64,000 nt of DNA from Chitinophaga niabensis (GTDB taxonomy: Bacteria; Bacteroidota; Bacteroidia; Chitinophagales; Chitinophagaceae), in assembly GCF_039545795.1 (NCBI RefSeq), contig NZ_CP154260.1, forward strand, positions 6,949,001 through 7,013,000, written 5' to 3'. Both the position numbers and the translations under genes were made by a program. Under the pieces are notes generated by a model, which had not been told where the DNA came from, did not search any database, and was given only the letters and a program-made list of their open reading frames with translations. Positions 26,242-34,642 of the stretch are shown one piece after another. Position 1 is the first letter of the stretch. Each line of letters starts with the position of its first letter.

Positions 26242-29200
26242 ATGAAACAATTTTTCCTACTTATCACCGGCCTGCAATTGTGTGTCTATGGCACATCAAT
26301 TGGCAAGTCTACAGTAAAAGACCCCACCACTCCTATACTCCGGTCTTCCGCAAAACCTGCTGAGGACATTGTAGTGCGTGGTAAGGTAACCGATGAAAAC
26401 GGACAGGCTTTGATCGGCGTTAATATTAAACCAAAGGACGGCTATAAAGGAACTGTTACAGATGCAAAGGGTAATTATACCCTCACTGTTTCCGGCACAG
26501 GTACCGAGATCACTTTTTCTTTTATCGGTTATATCAGTCATGTTGCTACTGTAAAAACCACACAGGTATTGAATGTGCAATTACTACCGGATCCTAAATC
26601 ATTGGGTGAAGTAGTAGTAACGGCATTAGGTATCAAACGTGATGAAAAAGCGTTGGGTTATTCTGCCACCGTTGTAAAAGGTGAGCAATTAACAGACGCA
26701 TTATCTAATAACTGGACGGATGCATTGTCCGGCAAGATCGCGGGTGTGAACCTGATCAGGTCTAACAGTGGTCCTACCGGTTCCAACAGGATCGTGCTCC
26801 GTGGAGAGAACAACCTGGATGGTAATGATGAGGCGCTGATTGTTGTGGATGGTGTGGTGATCAACCAGGGTAGCGGTCGCCGTACTGCTATTGGTGGTGA
26901 ATCTACTTATGGTACCAGCAGTGATAACATGCCTGCGGATTATGGTAGTGGTTTGAATGACATTAACCCTGAGGATATAGAATCCATCACCGTGTTAAAA
27001 GGCCCCGGTGCTGCTGCATTGTATGGTCAGCGTGGTGCAAATGGTGCATTGATCATTACTACAAAATCAGGTAGCAGCAAAAGAAAAGGACTGGGTGTTA
27101 CCTTCAGTTCCAACGGTTCTTTAGAAACCGTGAACCGCTGGCCAGATCTGCAATACGAATATGGGCAGGGTACAGAAGGGATGGATTATTATTCCTATGG
27201 AACTACAGCGGATGGTGCCAGCACCAGTGGTACCAGTTCTGCATACGGACCAAGGTTTGACAAAGACCGCAAGTTCTTCCAGTATGATCCGGTAACACAA
27301 ACGGTGGGTAAGGAAAGAACACCCTGGGTACCTTATACCAATAAAATAAACAAGTTCTTTACTACTGCCGGAACATTGACCAATACAGTGAGCGTAGATG
27401 GTGGTACGGATAAGACCACTGCGCGTTTTTCATTCACCAATGTAGCTAACAAATGGATATTGCCTAATACAGGTTATGACCGTAATACAGTATCCCTGTC
27501 TGTGAATTCCAAAGTGAATGATAAGCTCCAGATCTCTTCAAAGATAAACTATACCAATAAGAGCAGTGATAACCTGCCGGGAGCAGGATATGGTAACCAG
27601 TCCATCATGTACTGGTACATCTTCTGGCAACCCAATGCAGATCCGGATTGGTTAAGGAATTATTGGGCAAAGGGAGCGGAAGGCAAAACCATTAAATATC
27701 CTTTCAGTACTTTCCCTGAGAATCCTTATGCTATCTCTTATGAGTTCCTCAATGCCTCAGACCGGAATGGTTTAACTGGTAATGTGCAGGCAGCCTATAA
27801 TTTTACGAAAGAGTTAAGCCTCCAGGTAAGAACTTCCGTGGATTTTGGATATGAACAACGCTCACAAAGCCGTCCATTTGACGCAGGTGCTAAACTTCCT
27901 TTTGGTAGTTACCGTACGCAGAATATCTTCTCCATGGAACGCAGTACAGACTTCCTGTTGAGATATAATAAGAAGGTAGGTGATTTTGAGTTTTCTGTTA
28001 CAGGAGGTGGAAGTGCACTGCGCAATAATTATAACAAAGATGAAACGCGTGCGGATTCTCTCGTGATCCCAGGTATCTACTCATTTGCCAATAGTGCCGG
28101 GCCGTTGATCACCATCCCCAACAGAAGTAAATATGCGATCAACAGTTTCTATGGTTTGATCTCAGGCGGATATAAAAACTTCCTTTACTTAGACCTTACA
28201 GCCCGTCAGGACTGGAATAGCGTACTGGCAACTCCAGAGCGTACAGAAAATTCAGGGTTCTTCTATCCATCTGCCAGCGCGAGTTTCATTGTGTCTGAAG
28301 TAGTAAAATTACCTGCATCTGTGGATTTTGCGAAACTGCGGTTCTCTGCATCAGGTGTTGGTAGCGGTGGTACAACCCCCTACTTTACTTCCTACTATTA
28401 TGATCCTGTAGTAGGGTCTGATGGAGAATTAAGTAATCCCACCTTATTGGCGAATGGTAACCTGGTGCCGCTCAAAACGGTTACGTATGAAGCAGGTGCT
28501 GTGCTGAAAATGTTTAAAGGCCGTTTAGGTGCAGACCTGGCTGTTTATTCAGGTAATACTCATAACCAGATCATTAAACGTAAGCTGGACCCGGCTTCCG
28601 GTTACGCCGAATCTGTTATCAATGCAGGTGTGGTGAATAACAAGGGTATAGAGTTAGGTTTAAACGGTACCCCCGTTCAAACTAAAAACTTTAAGTGGAA
28701 TACGAATGTGGTATTCTCTGCTAACCGGAACCGTATCAAATCCCTGCCGGATAGTTTCATTGTATTGAGAACAGGCCCTATCGCCGGTGGTTCAATTGTG
28801 GCAACTGTTGGCGGCAGTATGGGTGATATGTATGGAAGAGGATATCAGCGTGCTCCGGATGGCCAGATCATCTACGATGCCAGAACAGGTTTTGCAAAGA
28901 TCACTGAAGGTATAGTTTATCTCGGAAATACCGCACCTAAATGGAAGCTGGGCTGGACAAATGAATTCTCTTACAAACAATTCCGCTTTGCCTTCGTGTT
29001 TGATGGACAGTACGGTGCTGTTGCACATTCATTAATGAACTATAAACTCGCGGAACAGGGTAAAACAAAGATCACACTTCCGGGCAGATATAGTGGTATG
29101 ATCGGTAATGGTGTTATGGACGATGGAAGCGGGAAGTTTGTAAAAAACACAACCCTCGCTACAGATATAGATGAGTATTACCGTTCACATTATGGAGCAG

Positions 29201-29472
29201 ATAACGCAGAGGGAAGTACTTTCTCTACAGACTTTATCAAATTCAGGGAAGCGCGTATAGAATATGGTTTTTCGCCAAAGCTGATAAAAAAGCTGCGTCT
29301 GCAAAAGGCAGTACTCGGGTTCTATGGTCGTAACTTATTCATCTGGTCTCCATGGCCGATGTTTGACCCTGAATTCGGTACCATTAGCGATACGGGTATT
29401 GTACAAGGTTTTGAGACGGCTCAATTCCCATCTACCCGTTCATTCGGATTTAACTTAGTTCTTGGCTTCTAA
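26242..29472 (+). CDS. SusC/RagA-family TonB-dependent outer-membrane transporter, without STN domain
   Basis: 1076 aa. Signal peptide, then a carboxypeptidase-regulatory-like beta domain (about residues 45-115, VRGKVTDENGQALIGVNI), then the TonB plug beginning SLGEVVVTALGIKRDEKALG and including VLKGPGAAALYGQRGANGALIITTK, here cut to the core GAAALYGQRGANG. The rest is the 22-strand barrel, ending in the typical C-terminal Phe (FNLVLGF). There is no STN signalling domain and no sigma/FecR pair beside it. It imports a large ligand with its SusD partner, which starts 11 bp downstream. The substrate is unknown; no glycosidase is in the operon. Confidence 0.95.
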   Translation: MKQFFLLITGLQLCVYGTSIGKSTVKDPTTPILRSSAKPAEDIVVRGKVTDENGQALIGVNIKPKDGYKGTVTDAKGNYTLTVSGTGTEITFSFIGYISHVATVKTTQVLNVQLLPDPKSLGEVVVTALGIKRDEKALGYSATVVKGEQLTDALSNNWTDALSGKIAGVNLIRSNSGPTGSNRIVLRGENNLDGNDEALIVVDGVVINQGSGRRTAIGGESTYGTSSDNMPADYGSGLNDINPEDIESITVLKGPGAAALYGQRGANGALIITTKSGSSKRKGLGVTFSSNGSLETVNRWPDLQYEYGQGTEGMDYYSYGTTADGASTSGTSSAYGPRFDKDRKFFQYDPVTQTVGKERTPWVPYTNKINKFFTTAGTLTNTVSVDGGTDKTTARFSFTNVANKWILPNTGYDRNTVSLSVNSKVNDKLQISSKINYTNKSSDNLPGAGYGNQSIMYWYIFWQPNADPDWLRNYWAKGAEGKTIKYPFSTFPENPYAISYEFLNASDRNGLTGNVQAAYNFTKELSLQVRTSVDFGYEQRSQSRPFDAGAKLPFGSYRTQNIFSMERSTDFLLRYNKKVGDFEFSVTGGGSALRNNYNKDETRADSLVIPGIYSFANSAGPLITIPNRSKYAINSFYGLISGGYKNFLYLDLTARQDWNSVLATPERTENSGFFYPSASASFIVSEVVKLPASVDFAKLRFSASGVGSGGTTPYFTSYYYDPVVGSDGELSNPTLLANGNLVPLKTVTYEAGAVLKMFKGRLGADLAVYSGNTHNQIIKRKLDPASGYAESVINAGVVNNKGIELGLNGTPVQTKNFKWNTNVVFSANRNRIKSLPDSFIVLRTGPIAGGSIVATVGGSMGDMYGRGYQRAPDGQIIYDARTGFAKITEGIVYLGNTAPKWKLGWTNEFSYKQFRFAFVFDGQYGAVAHSLMNYKLAEQGKTKITLPGRYSGMIGNGVMDDGSGKFVKNTTLATDIDEYYRSHYGADNAEGSTFSTDFIKFREARIEYGFSPKLIKKLRLQKAVLGFYGRNLFIWSPWPMFDPEFGTISDTGIVQGFETAQFPSTRSFGFNLVLGF

Positions 29473-29483
29473 TCAGAAAAACA

Positions 29484-31004
29484 ATGAAGATTATATATAA
29501 GATCACAGGTGTTGTGTTGATGCTCGGTCTGTTTGTGACGTCTTGTACAAAAGATTTTACGAAGATCAATACCAATCCAAATGCTTCTCCGGAAGCATTG
29601 CCATCGCAGCTTTTGAGGCCAGCGCTGGTAAAGACCCTTACCGTTAATATGTTGCGCAACCGTAACTTTAATAACGAGTTGATGCAGGTAACAGTAGATG
29701 CGAGTGATGCAGAGGGAAAAGTTTTCAGGTATGATTACCGCGCCAACTGGTCAGATTACCTGTATAATGGCTGGTATCTCCAACTGACCAATTTTAAAGA
29801 GATCTACAGGATTGCCAGTGACTCCGGTTTGAATTACAACAGGTCCTACTCGGGTATTTCCCTTGTTTGCCAGGCATGGATCTATTCTATGCTCACAGAT
29901 ACTTATGGAGATGTACCTTTTTCCGAATCAAACAGGGCAAAGGAAGATAGTATCACTGAACCTAAGTTTGATGCGCAGAAGGATATTTACATGGGACTCT
30001 TTAAGATGCTGGATACAGCTAATACTTTGCTGACAACCGGTACCGCTATCGATGGAAGCTCCGACCCGGTCTATAATGGGAATATCAGCCTTTGGCGCAG
30101 ATTCTGCAACTCCCTGCAATTAAGATTACTGATGCGGGTTTCCGGTAAAGCAGAAATAGCTCCGATGGCCATTGCAAAGATCAAGGATATAGTAGATACC
30201 AGGGCCAGTACTTATCCTATCATGACAGACAGCAGCCATTCTGCTATTCTGAGATGGACGGGTGCAGGATTACTTGTTTCACCATATGTGGGTGGTGTAA
30301 GGGAACAGGATTTCAGAACGCCAGGCCTGGCCAGTTTCTTTATTGATAACCTGGTGGCCTGGAGTGATCCAAGGATCAGCATACCGCTTCCCTGGGGTAA
30401 CGGAACTTTTAACAGATGGGGTATTTCCCCGGCTTCCGGAGCATACCTGGGAATTCCGAGCGGTTATGCAGCAGGAGAGAATCCGCCTAAAAAATCCTAT
30501 TTCTTGTCCAATACCTCTGCCGTTTCTATGCAAACAGAACCATTGGCAGGGCAGATCATGAATACAGCTGAGGTGAAATTTATTCTTGCTGAGGCCGCTT
30601 TAAAGAAATGGATCAACGGTTCTGCTGCTACCTTCTATAATGCGGGCGCCCGTGAGAGCATTAAAATGTGGTTGCCTAACTGGAACCTGGATATCCAGGC
30701 CTTCCTGACAGCGGCTGATATTGAATGGGAAGAGGGATTAACAGATGACTTAAAAATGGAGCGGATCCATTTGCAGAAATACTATGCGCTTTTCCTCGCG
30801 GATCTGCAGCAATGGTTTGAATACCGCCGTACAGGTCACCCTGTATTACCTAAAGGCGCCGGTTTAAGGAATAATGGTGTGATGCCGGCAAGGATGACTT
30901 ATCCTGTGCTGATCCAATCCACCAATCCTACTAATTATAAACTTGCTGTAACCGCACAGGGGCCAGATCAGATCTCTACACAGGTGTGGTGGCAAAAACC
31001 GTAA
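29484..31004 (+). CDS. SusD/RagB-family nutrient-binding outer-membrane lipoprotein
   Basis: 506 aa. The lipobox VTSC gives lipidated Cys21. The mature start TKDFTKINTNPN is the signature of the SusD-like_2 subgroup, whose members are often linked to peptides or other non-starch ligands rather than glycans. Helical TPR-like segments follow (WIYSMLTDTYGDVPFSES), with the C-terminal signature LQKYYALFLADLQQWFEYRRTGHP shortened here to LQQWFEYRRTG. It forms the lid of the SusC channel. It sits 11 bp after SusC and 26 bp before the DUF5689 lipoprotein gene. Confidence 0.94.
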   Translation: MKIIYKITGVVLMLGLFVTSCTKDFTKINTNPNASPEALPSQLLRPALVKTLTVNMLRNRNFNNELMQVTVDASDAEGKVFRYDYRANWSDYLYNGWYLQLTNFKEIYRIASDSGLNYNRSYSGISLVCQAWIYSMLTDTYGDVPFSESNRAKEDSITEPKFDAQKDIYMGLFKMLDTANTLLTTGTAIDGSSDPVYNGNISLWRRFCNSLQLRLLMRVSGKAEIAPMAIAKIKDIVDTRASTYPIMTDSSHSAILRWTGAGLLVSPYVGGVREQDFRTPGLASFFIDNLVAWSDPRISIPLPWGNGTFNRWGISPASGAYLGIPSGYAAGENPPKKSYFLSNTSAVSMQTEPLAGQIMNTAEVKFILAEAALKKWINGSAATFYNAGARESIKMWLPNWNLDIQAFLTAADIEWEEGLTDDLKMERIHLQKYYALFLADLQQWFEYRRTGHPVLPKGAGLRNNGVMPARMTYPVLIQSTNPTNYKLAVTAQGPDQISTQVWWQKP

Positions 31005-31030
31005 TAGTTGTTAATATCAAAAAAAGTACG

Positions 31031-32563
31031 ATGAAAAATATAACAATATATTCCTTCTTTTTGCTGTCTCTGTGCCTGTTCCTGGGATGTGAGAAATACG
31101 GCAACTATCCGGGAGGGGAGATCAGTCCTTATATAGCTATCTACGACATCAGAGGTATGTACAAGGGCACCGACCTTACCCTTACTAAAGAGAATATGCT
31201 TGGATCTACCAAGCTGTCTGCCATGGTGGTTTCTGATTTTGCCGGTGGCAACATGGTGGAAGGTTTGCTGATAGTACAGGACAAACGCCGTTTGAATGAA
31301 TTACGCGGGATTGCGATACCGTTGGGAGCGGATGCTGCTAATTATACATCCGGTGATTCCCTGATCATTGAAATGGAAGGTAAAGTGCTGAAGAAAGTGG
31401 ATGGCAGGATGCTGATCACTGGTGTTACAACCAAAGATATCAGGAAAGTATCTTCCGGAAATGCCATTCCTGCACCAAGGGTACCAGCGCATTTAATATT
31501 GGCGAACCCCGCGAAATATGAAAGTACTTTGGGTGTTATTGTAAAGGGCGGTTTTGATCCCTTACCTGTTCCAGGCGATGTGTTTTCAGGTGTGAAAACG
31601 CTCAATGACGGTTTTGCTAATATTCCCCTGGTATCAGATGCCGATGCCGAATTTGCAAATACCTCCCTGCCCATCATGGCCAATTATTATGGGATCGTTT
31701 ATGTGAAACCTACTCCTAAATCTGACTCACTTGGCGTGGATTTCCGCATACGCAGGTCCGGTGATGTTAAAATACTGAGCGCTGTTGTGGACATTCCGTC
31801 TGTTGTTATCACAGGTCTGATGACGGATGTGAAAGGCGGCGACGGTAACTATGAGTATGTACAGTTTATGGCAACAAAGGATATCAACTTTGCCCTGACG
31901 CCTTATGCCATGGTGGCTACCACCAATCCCAATGCAGCTATCCCTACAGGTTATCCTGCCCAGGGATGGGCTACCGGGCAGCAACGTACATATAAGATCA
32001 ATATCACAACAGGTACTGTTGCTAAAGGTGCTTTCTTCTATGTAGGCGGCGCCGGCAGAATGATCAATGGTTCAGGATCTACTGCCATTCCTGCTACTAA
32101 ATGGGTGAGGGGCCTCAATTATACGACTACTGACGGAGATGGCTTCGGTACTAAAACGGGTGGTTTGTTTGCCAACAGTGGCAACGCTACCGGCGTGGCT
32201 ATCTTTGAAGGTATCAATGTTACCGTTGATTCCAAACCGGTGGATGCCATGTTTGTGAATGGAGGTGGTAGTTTATATACGCCAACACCCACTCCGCAAG
32301 GTTATAGAATTCCAAACAGTGACTGGTATGATATTAAGAACCCGATCACGCTGGAAGACCAGCCTTATTACAGAGCAGGTACCAATACCATGTTCGTTCC
32401 TTATCTTACAGCAGACCAGGGTTATTTTTACCTGCTGGGCGGTGAGTATAGCATACCATTAGCAAAATGGACAAAAGCCAGGACGCAAAACTATATTACA
32501 TTGGAAAAAACGTCCACACTCGCTGATATCGAAGGAGTAGGTGCCTTTGTACTGAAGCAATAA
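31031..32563 (+). CDS. DUF5689 domain-containing lipoprotein
   Basis: 510 aa from the ATG at 31031, which gives a proper lipoprotein signal (MKNITIYSFFLLSLCLFLGC, Cys20). An earlier in-frame ATG at 30986 lies inside the SusD gene and is rejected. The N-terminal half matches DUF5689 (ISPYIAIYDIRGMYKGTD, LRGIAIPLG, GDSLIIEMEG), an OB-fold-like region common in Bacteroidota lipoproteins next to SusCD. A second beta-rich half follows (VVITGLMTDVKGGDGNYEYV). No catalytic motif was seen. It is the last gene of the operon, before a strong terminator, and is probably a surface ligand-binding or processing partner. Confidence 0.85.
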   Translation: MKNITIYSFFLLSLCLFLGCEKYGNYPGGEISPYIAIYDIRGMYKGTDLTLTKENMLGSTKLSAMVVSDFAGGNMVEGLLIVQDKRRLNELRGIAIPLGADAANYTSGDSLIIEMEGKVLKKVDGRMLITGVTTKDIRKVSSGNAIPAPRVPAHLILANPAKYESTLGVIVKGGFDPLPVPGDVFSGVKTLNDGFANIPLVSDADAEFANTSLPIMANYYGIVYVKPTPKSDSLGVDFRIRRSGDVKILSAVVDIPSVVITGLMTDVKGGDGNYEYVQFMATKDINFALTPYAMVATTNPNAAIPTGYPAQGWATGQQRTYKINITTGTVAKGAFFYVGGAGRMINGSGSTAIPATKWVRGLNYTTTDGDGFGTKTGGLFANSGNATGVAIFEGINVTVDSKPVDAMFVNGGGSLYTPTPTPQGYRIPNSDWYDIKNPITLEDQPYYRAGTNTMFVPYLTADQGYFYLLGGEYSIPLAKWTKARTQNYITLEKTSTLADIEGVGAFVLKQ

Positions 32564-32584
32564 TTTTCTCTATCTATCATCATA

Positions 32585-32620
32585 AAAGGGTTACTCTGTA
32601 TAGAGTAACCTTTTTTTTTT
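32585..32620 (+). terminator. Strong intrinsic terminator after the DUF5689 gene
   Basis: Stem GGTTACTCT / AGAGTAACC (32589-32597 with 32602-32610), 4-nt loop GTAT, followed by ten T. Confidence 0.92.
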
Positions 32621-32668
32621 GCTACTTTTAAGCCTGAATCAACCATTTACTGCCAGGGGGACAGGCTG

Positions 32669-33262
32669 ATGTATGAAAATTTAGATAACGAGAGGGACTT
32701 GCTCCGGCTGTTGGCACAGGGAGACGAAAACGCATTTCAGCAACTCTTCAGGCATTACTGGAGCCAGGTATATGGCGCCGCGCTCCGGTTTACAAAATCT
32801 CCGGAACAGGCCAGGGACCTGGCACAGGACATTTTCCTCAAGGTGTGGCTGAACCGCACGAAGATGGAGGAGGTGCGTAATTTCCCTGCCTTTTTATATA
32901 CCATCAGCCGCAATCTTATTCACGATCATCTTCATAATAAAGTTTTCAGGGAATCGAATCAGGAATTCCTGCAGGCTTACTTTACCTATACCGAAAATAC
33001 TCCCCAGCGTTTGCTGGAGAACAAAGAGCTGGGTCGGCTTTTGCAGGAGGCGGTAGACACTTTGCAGCCGCAATTGAAACAGGTGTTTACATTGGGCCGC
33101 CTGAAAGGGTTTAAACATGAGGAGATTGCCCTGCAATTGAAGATCACCCCGCTTTCCTCTAAAGTTTATATGGTGAGGGCTTTGATGGCCATCCGCAAAT
33201 ACCTGGAAAAACATGCGGACAAACTGATATTCCTGTTTGGTTTCCTGCTTCTTTCATATTAA
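32669..33262 (+). CDS. ECF sigma factor of RNA polymerase (FecI-like)
   Basis: 197 aa. Region 2 is clear: FRHYWSQVYGAALRFTKSPE followed by ARDLAQDIFLKVWLN, with the -10 recognition helix. Region 4 is the block VFTLGRLKGFKHEEIALQLK and ITPLSSKVYMVRALMAIRK. The last twelve residues are hydrophobic (LIFLFGFLLLSY), an unusual tail that could touch the membrane. It drives transcription of the neighbouring FecR-SusCD operon when released by FecR. FecR starts 70 bp downstream. A near-consensus -7 box (TACTTTTA) lies at 32623-32630. Confidence 0.95.
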   Translation: MYENLDNERDLLRLLAQGDENAFQQLFRHYWSQVYGAALRFTKSPEQARDLAQDIFLKVWLNRTKMEEVRNFPAFLYTISRNLIHDHLHNKVFRESNQEFLQAYFTYTENTPQRLLENKELGRLLQEAVDTLQPQLKQVFTLGRLKGFKHEEIALQLKITPLSSKVYMVRALMAIRKYLEKHADKLIFLFGFLLLSY

Positions 33263-33332
33263 GAATAATTTTTTTTGAAAAGAATGTTCTCCTTTTTCCT
33301 GCTCCTCCGTCATTATATGTAATACCACCAAA

Positions 33333-34454
33333 ATGCAAGACAGCGATTTTAAAGCATTGTTCCAGAAATACCTGGATGAAACCATCAGCCCGGAAGAGTT
33401 TGCTCAACTGGAAGTATTTATCCGGAACAATTATCCTGCGCAGGAGGCGGAAGCTTTGTGGGGAGAGGCGCTGGCTAACAGGGCTTATGCTGCCAGTGAT
33501 GCAACACATGACCTGGATGCAATATTCAGCGATATCACAAAACGCAGGCCTGTACGCCTGGGCTGGATAAAATTTGCTGCTGCAGCAGCCATTATAGTTG
33601 TAGTGGTAACAGGAGGGCTTTACCGTTTTTCCCGGCAATCTCCTGCTGTGAAAACATTGGCGGTACAGGACGTTGCGCCGGGAGGTAACAAAGCCATGCT
33701 TACACTGGCTGACGGGTCTGTGGTTACGTTGGACAGTACGGGCAACCAGGTGATACAACAAGGCGGAACAGCTGTAAAGCAAACCGGTGGCCAGCTAACA
33801 TACGATGGGGGGAGCAATGATGATGTCATCAGTTTTAATACCCTCACTACACCCAATGGCGGGCAGTTCCAGGTGAGATTATCCGATGGTACCAGGGTAT
33901 GGATGAATGCCGCTTCCTCATTACGTTATCCCACTACATTTAGTGGTCATGAAAGGAAAGTGGAGGTAAGGGGGGAAGTATATTTTGAAGTGGCGAAGGA
34001 TGCGGCCAGACCTTTTGCAGTGCAGGCAGGGACTATGAAAGTGGAAGTGCTGGGCACGCATTTTAATGTTAATGCTTATGATGGATTGAGCACTACGTTA
34101 TTGGAAGGCGCTGTGAAGGTGAGCAGTTTGTCCCGCGGAGATCACGTGGTATTACAACCTGGGCAGCAGGCACAATTATCTGATGGTATTAAAGTAGTGA
34201 GCAATCCTGATATTGATAAAATAATGGCCTGGAAGAATGACCTCTTCAATTTTGAGGGTGCCAGTTTCAAAGAAGTGATGCAGGAGCTGGAGCGCTGGTA
34301 TGATATTGAAGTGGTGTATGCAGGTGGTGTGCCGGATATCCGCTTTGGCGGGGAATTGAGCAGGAATAAAAGTTTAGCGGGCTTAATAGAAGCGCTGCGG
34401 GATGCCGAGGTGCATTTTGAGATCAAAGGCAGGCAGCTGATCGTAAGGAAATAG
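33333..34454 (+). CDS. FecR-family anti-sigma factor
   Basis: 373 aa. A cytoplasmic N-terminal helical domain (FKALFQKYLDETISPEE) binds the sigma factor, a single membrane helix lies near residues 77-98 (FAAAAAIIVVVVTGGLY), and the periplasmic FecR domain follows (TPNGGQFQVRLSDGTRVWMN, FSGHERKVEVRGEVYFEVA), cut here to its cores. The C-terminal DUF4974/STN-like domain (FKEVMQELERWYDIEVVYAG) would contact the receptor. Together with the sigma factor before it and the STN-bearing SusC after it, this forms a complete trans-envelope signalling unit. 188 bp separate it from SusC. Confidence 0.95.
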   Translation: MQDSDFKALFQKYLDETISPEEFAQLEVFIRNNYPAQEAEALWGEALANRAYAASDATHDLDAIFSDITKRRPVRLGWIKFAAAAAIIVVVVTGGLYRFSRQSPAVKTLAVQDVAPGGNKAMLTLADGSVVTLDSTGNQVIQQGGTAVKQTGGQLTYDGGSNDDVISFNTLTTPNGGQFQVRLSDGTRVWMNAASSLRYPTTFSGHERKVEVRGEVYFEVAKDAARPFAVQAGTMKVEVLGTHFNVNAYDGLSTTLLEGAVKVSSLSRGDHVVLQPGQQAQLSDGIKVVSNPDIDKIMAWKNDLFNFEGASFKEVMQELERWYDIEVVYAGGVPDIRFGGELSRNKSLAGLIEALRDAEVHFEIKGRQLIVRK

Positions 34455-34498
34455 GGAAAATACACTTAATCATATATGGAACATTTACATGAGCCGGT

Positions 34499-34513
34499 GG
34501 TACTTAAAGTACC
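34499..34513. repeat. Short inverted repeat GGTACTT-A-AAGTACC
   Basis: Seven-base arms around one base, in the 188-bp gap between FecR and SusC. It may be an operator or an mRNA hairpin; nothing more can be said. Confidence 0.35.
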
Positions 34514-34642
34514 GCTATAACCATCTATTGTATAAGATCAACCATTAAAAAAAGAGGCCGGCGTGTTTGCACCACTCCGGCCGGATTGCCTGGCTGATCC
34601 CTATCGACACATGTTAGAAGTCAATTATTTATCAACCACACA

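Noticed and set aside
34499..34582. Terminator between FecR and SusC (inverted repeats GGTACTT and GGCCGG)
   Set aside because: No T tract follows either repeat, and the genes form a functional unit; listed only as an inverted repeat.
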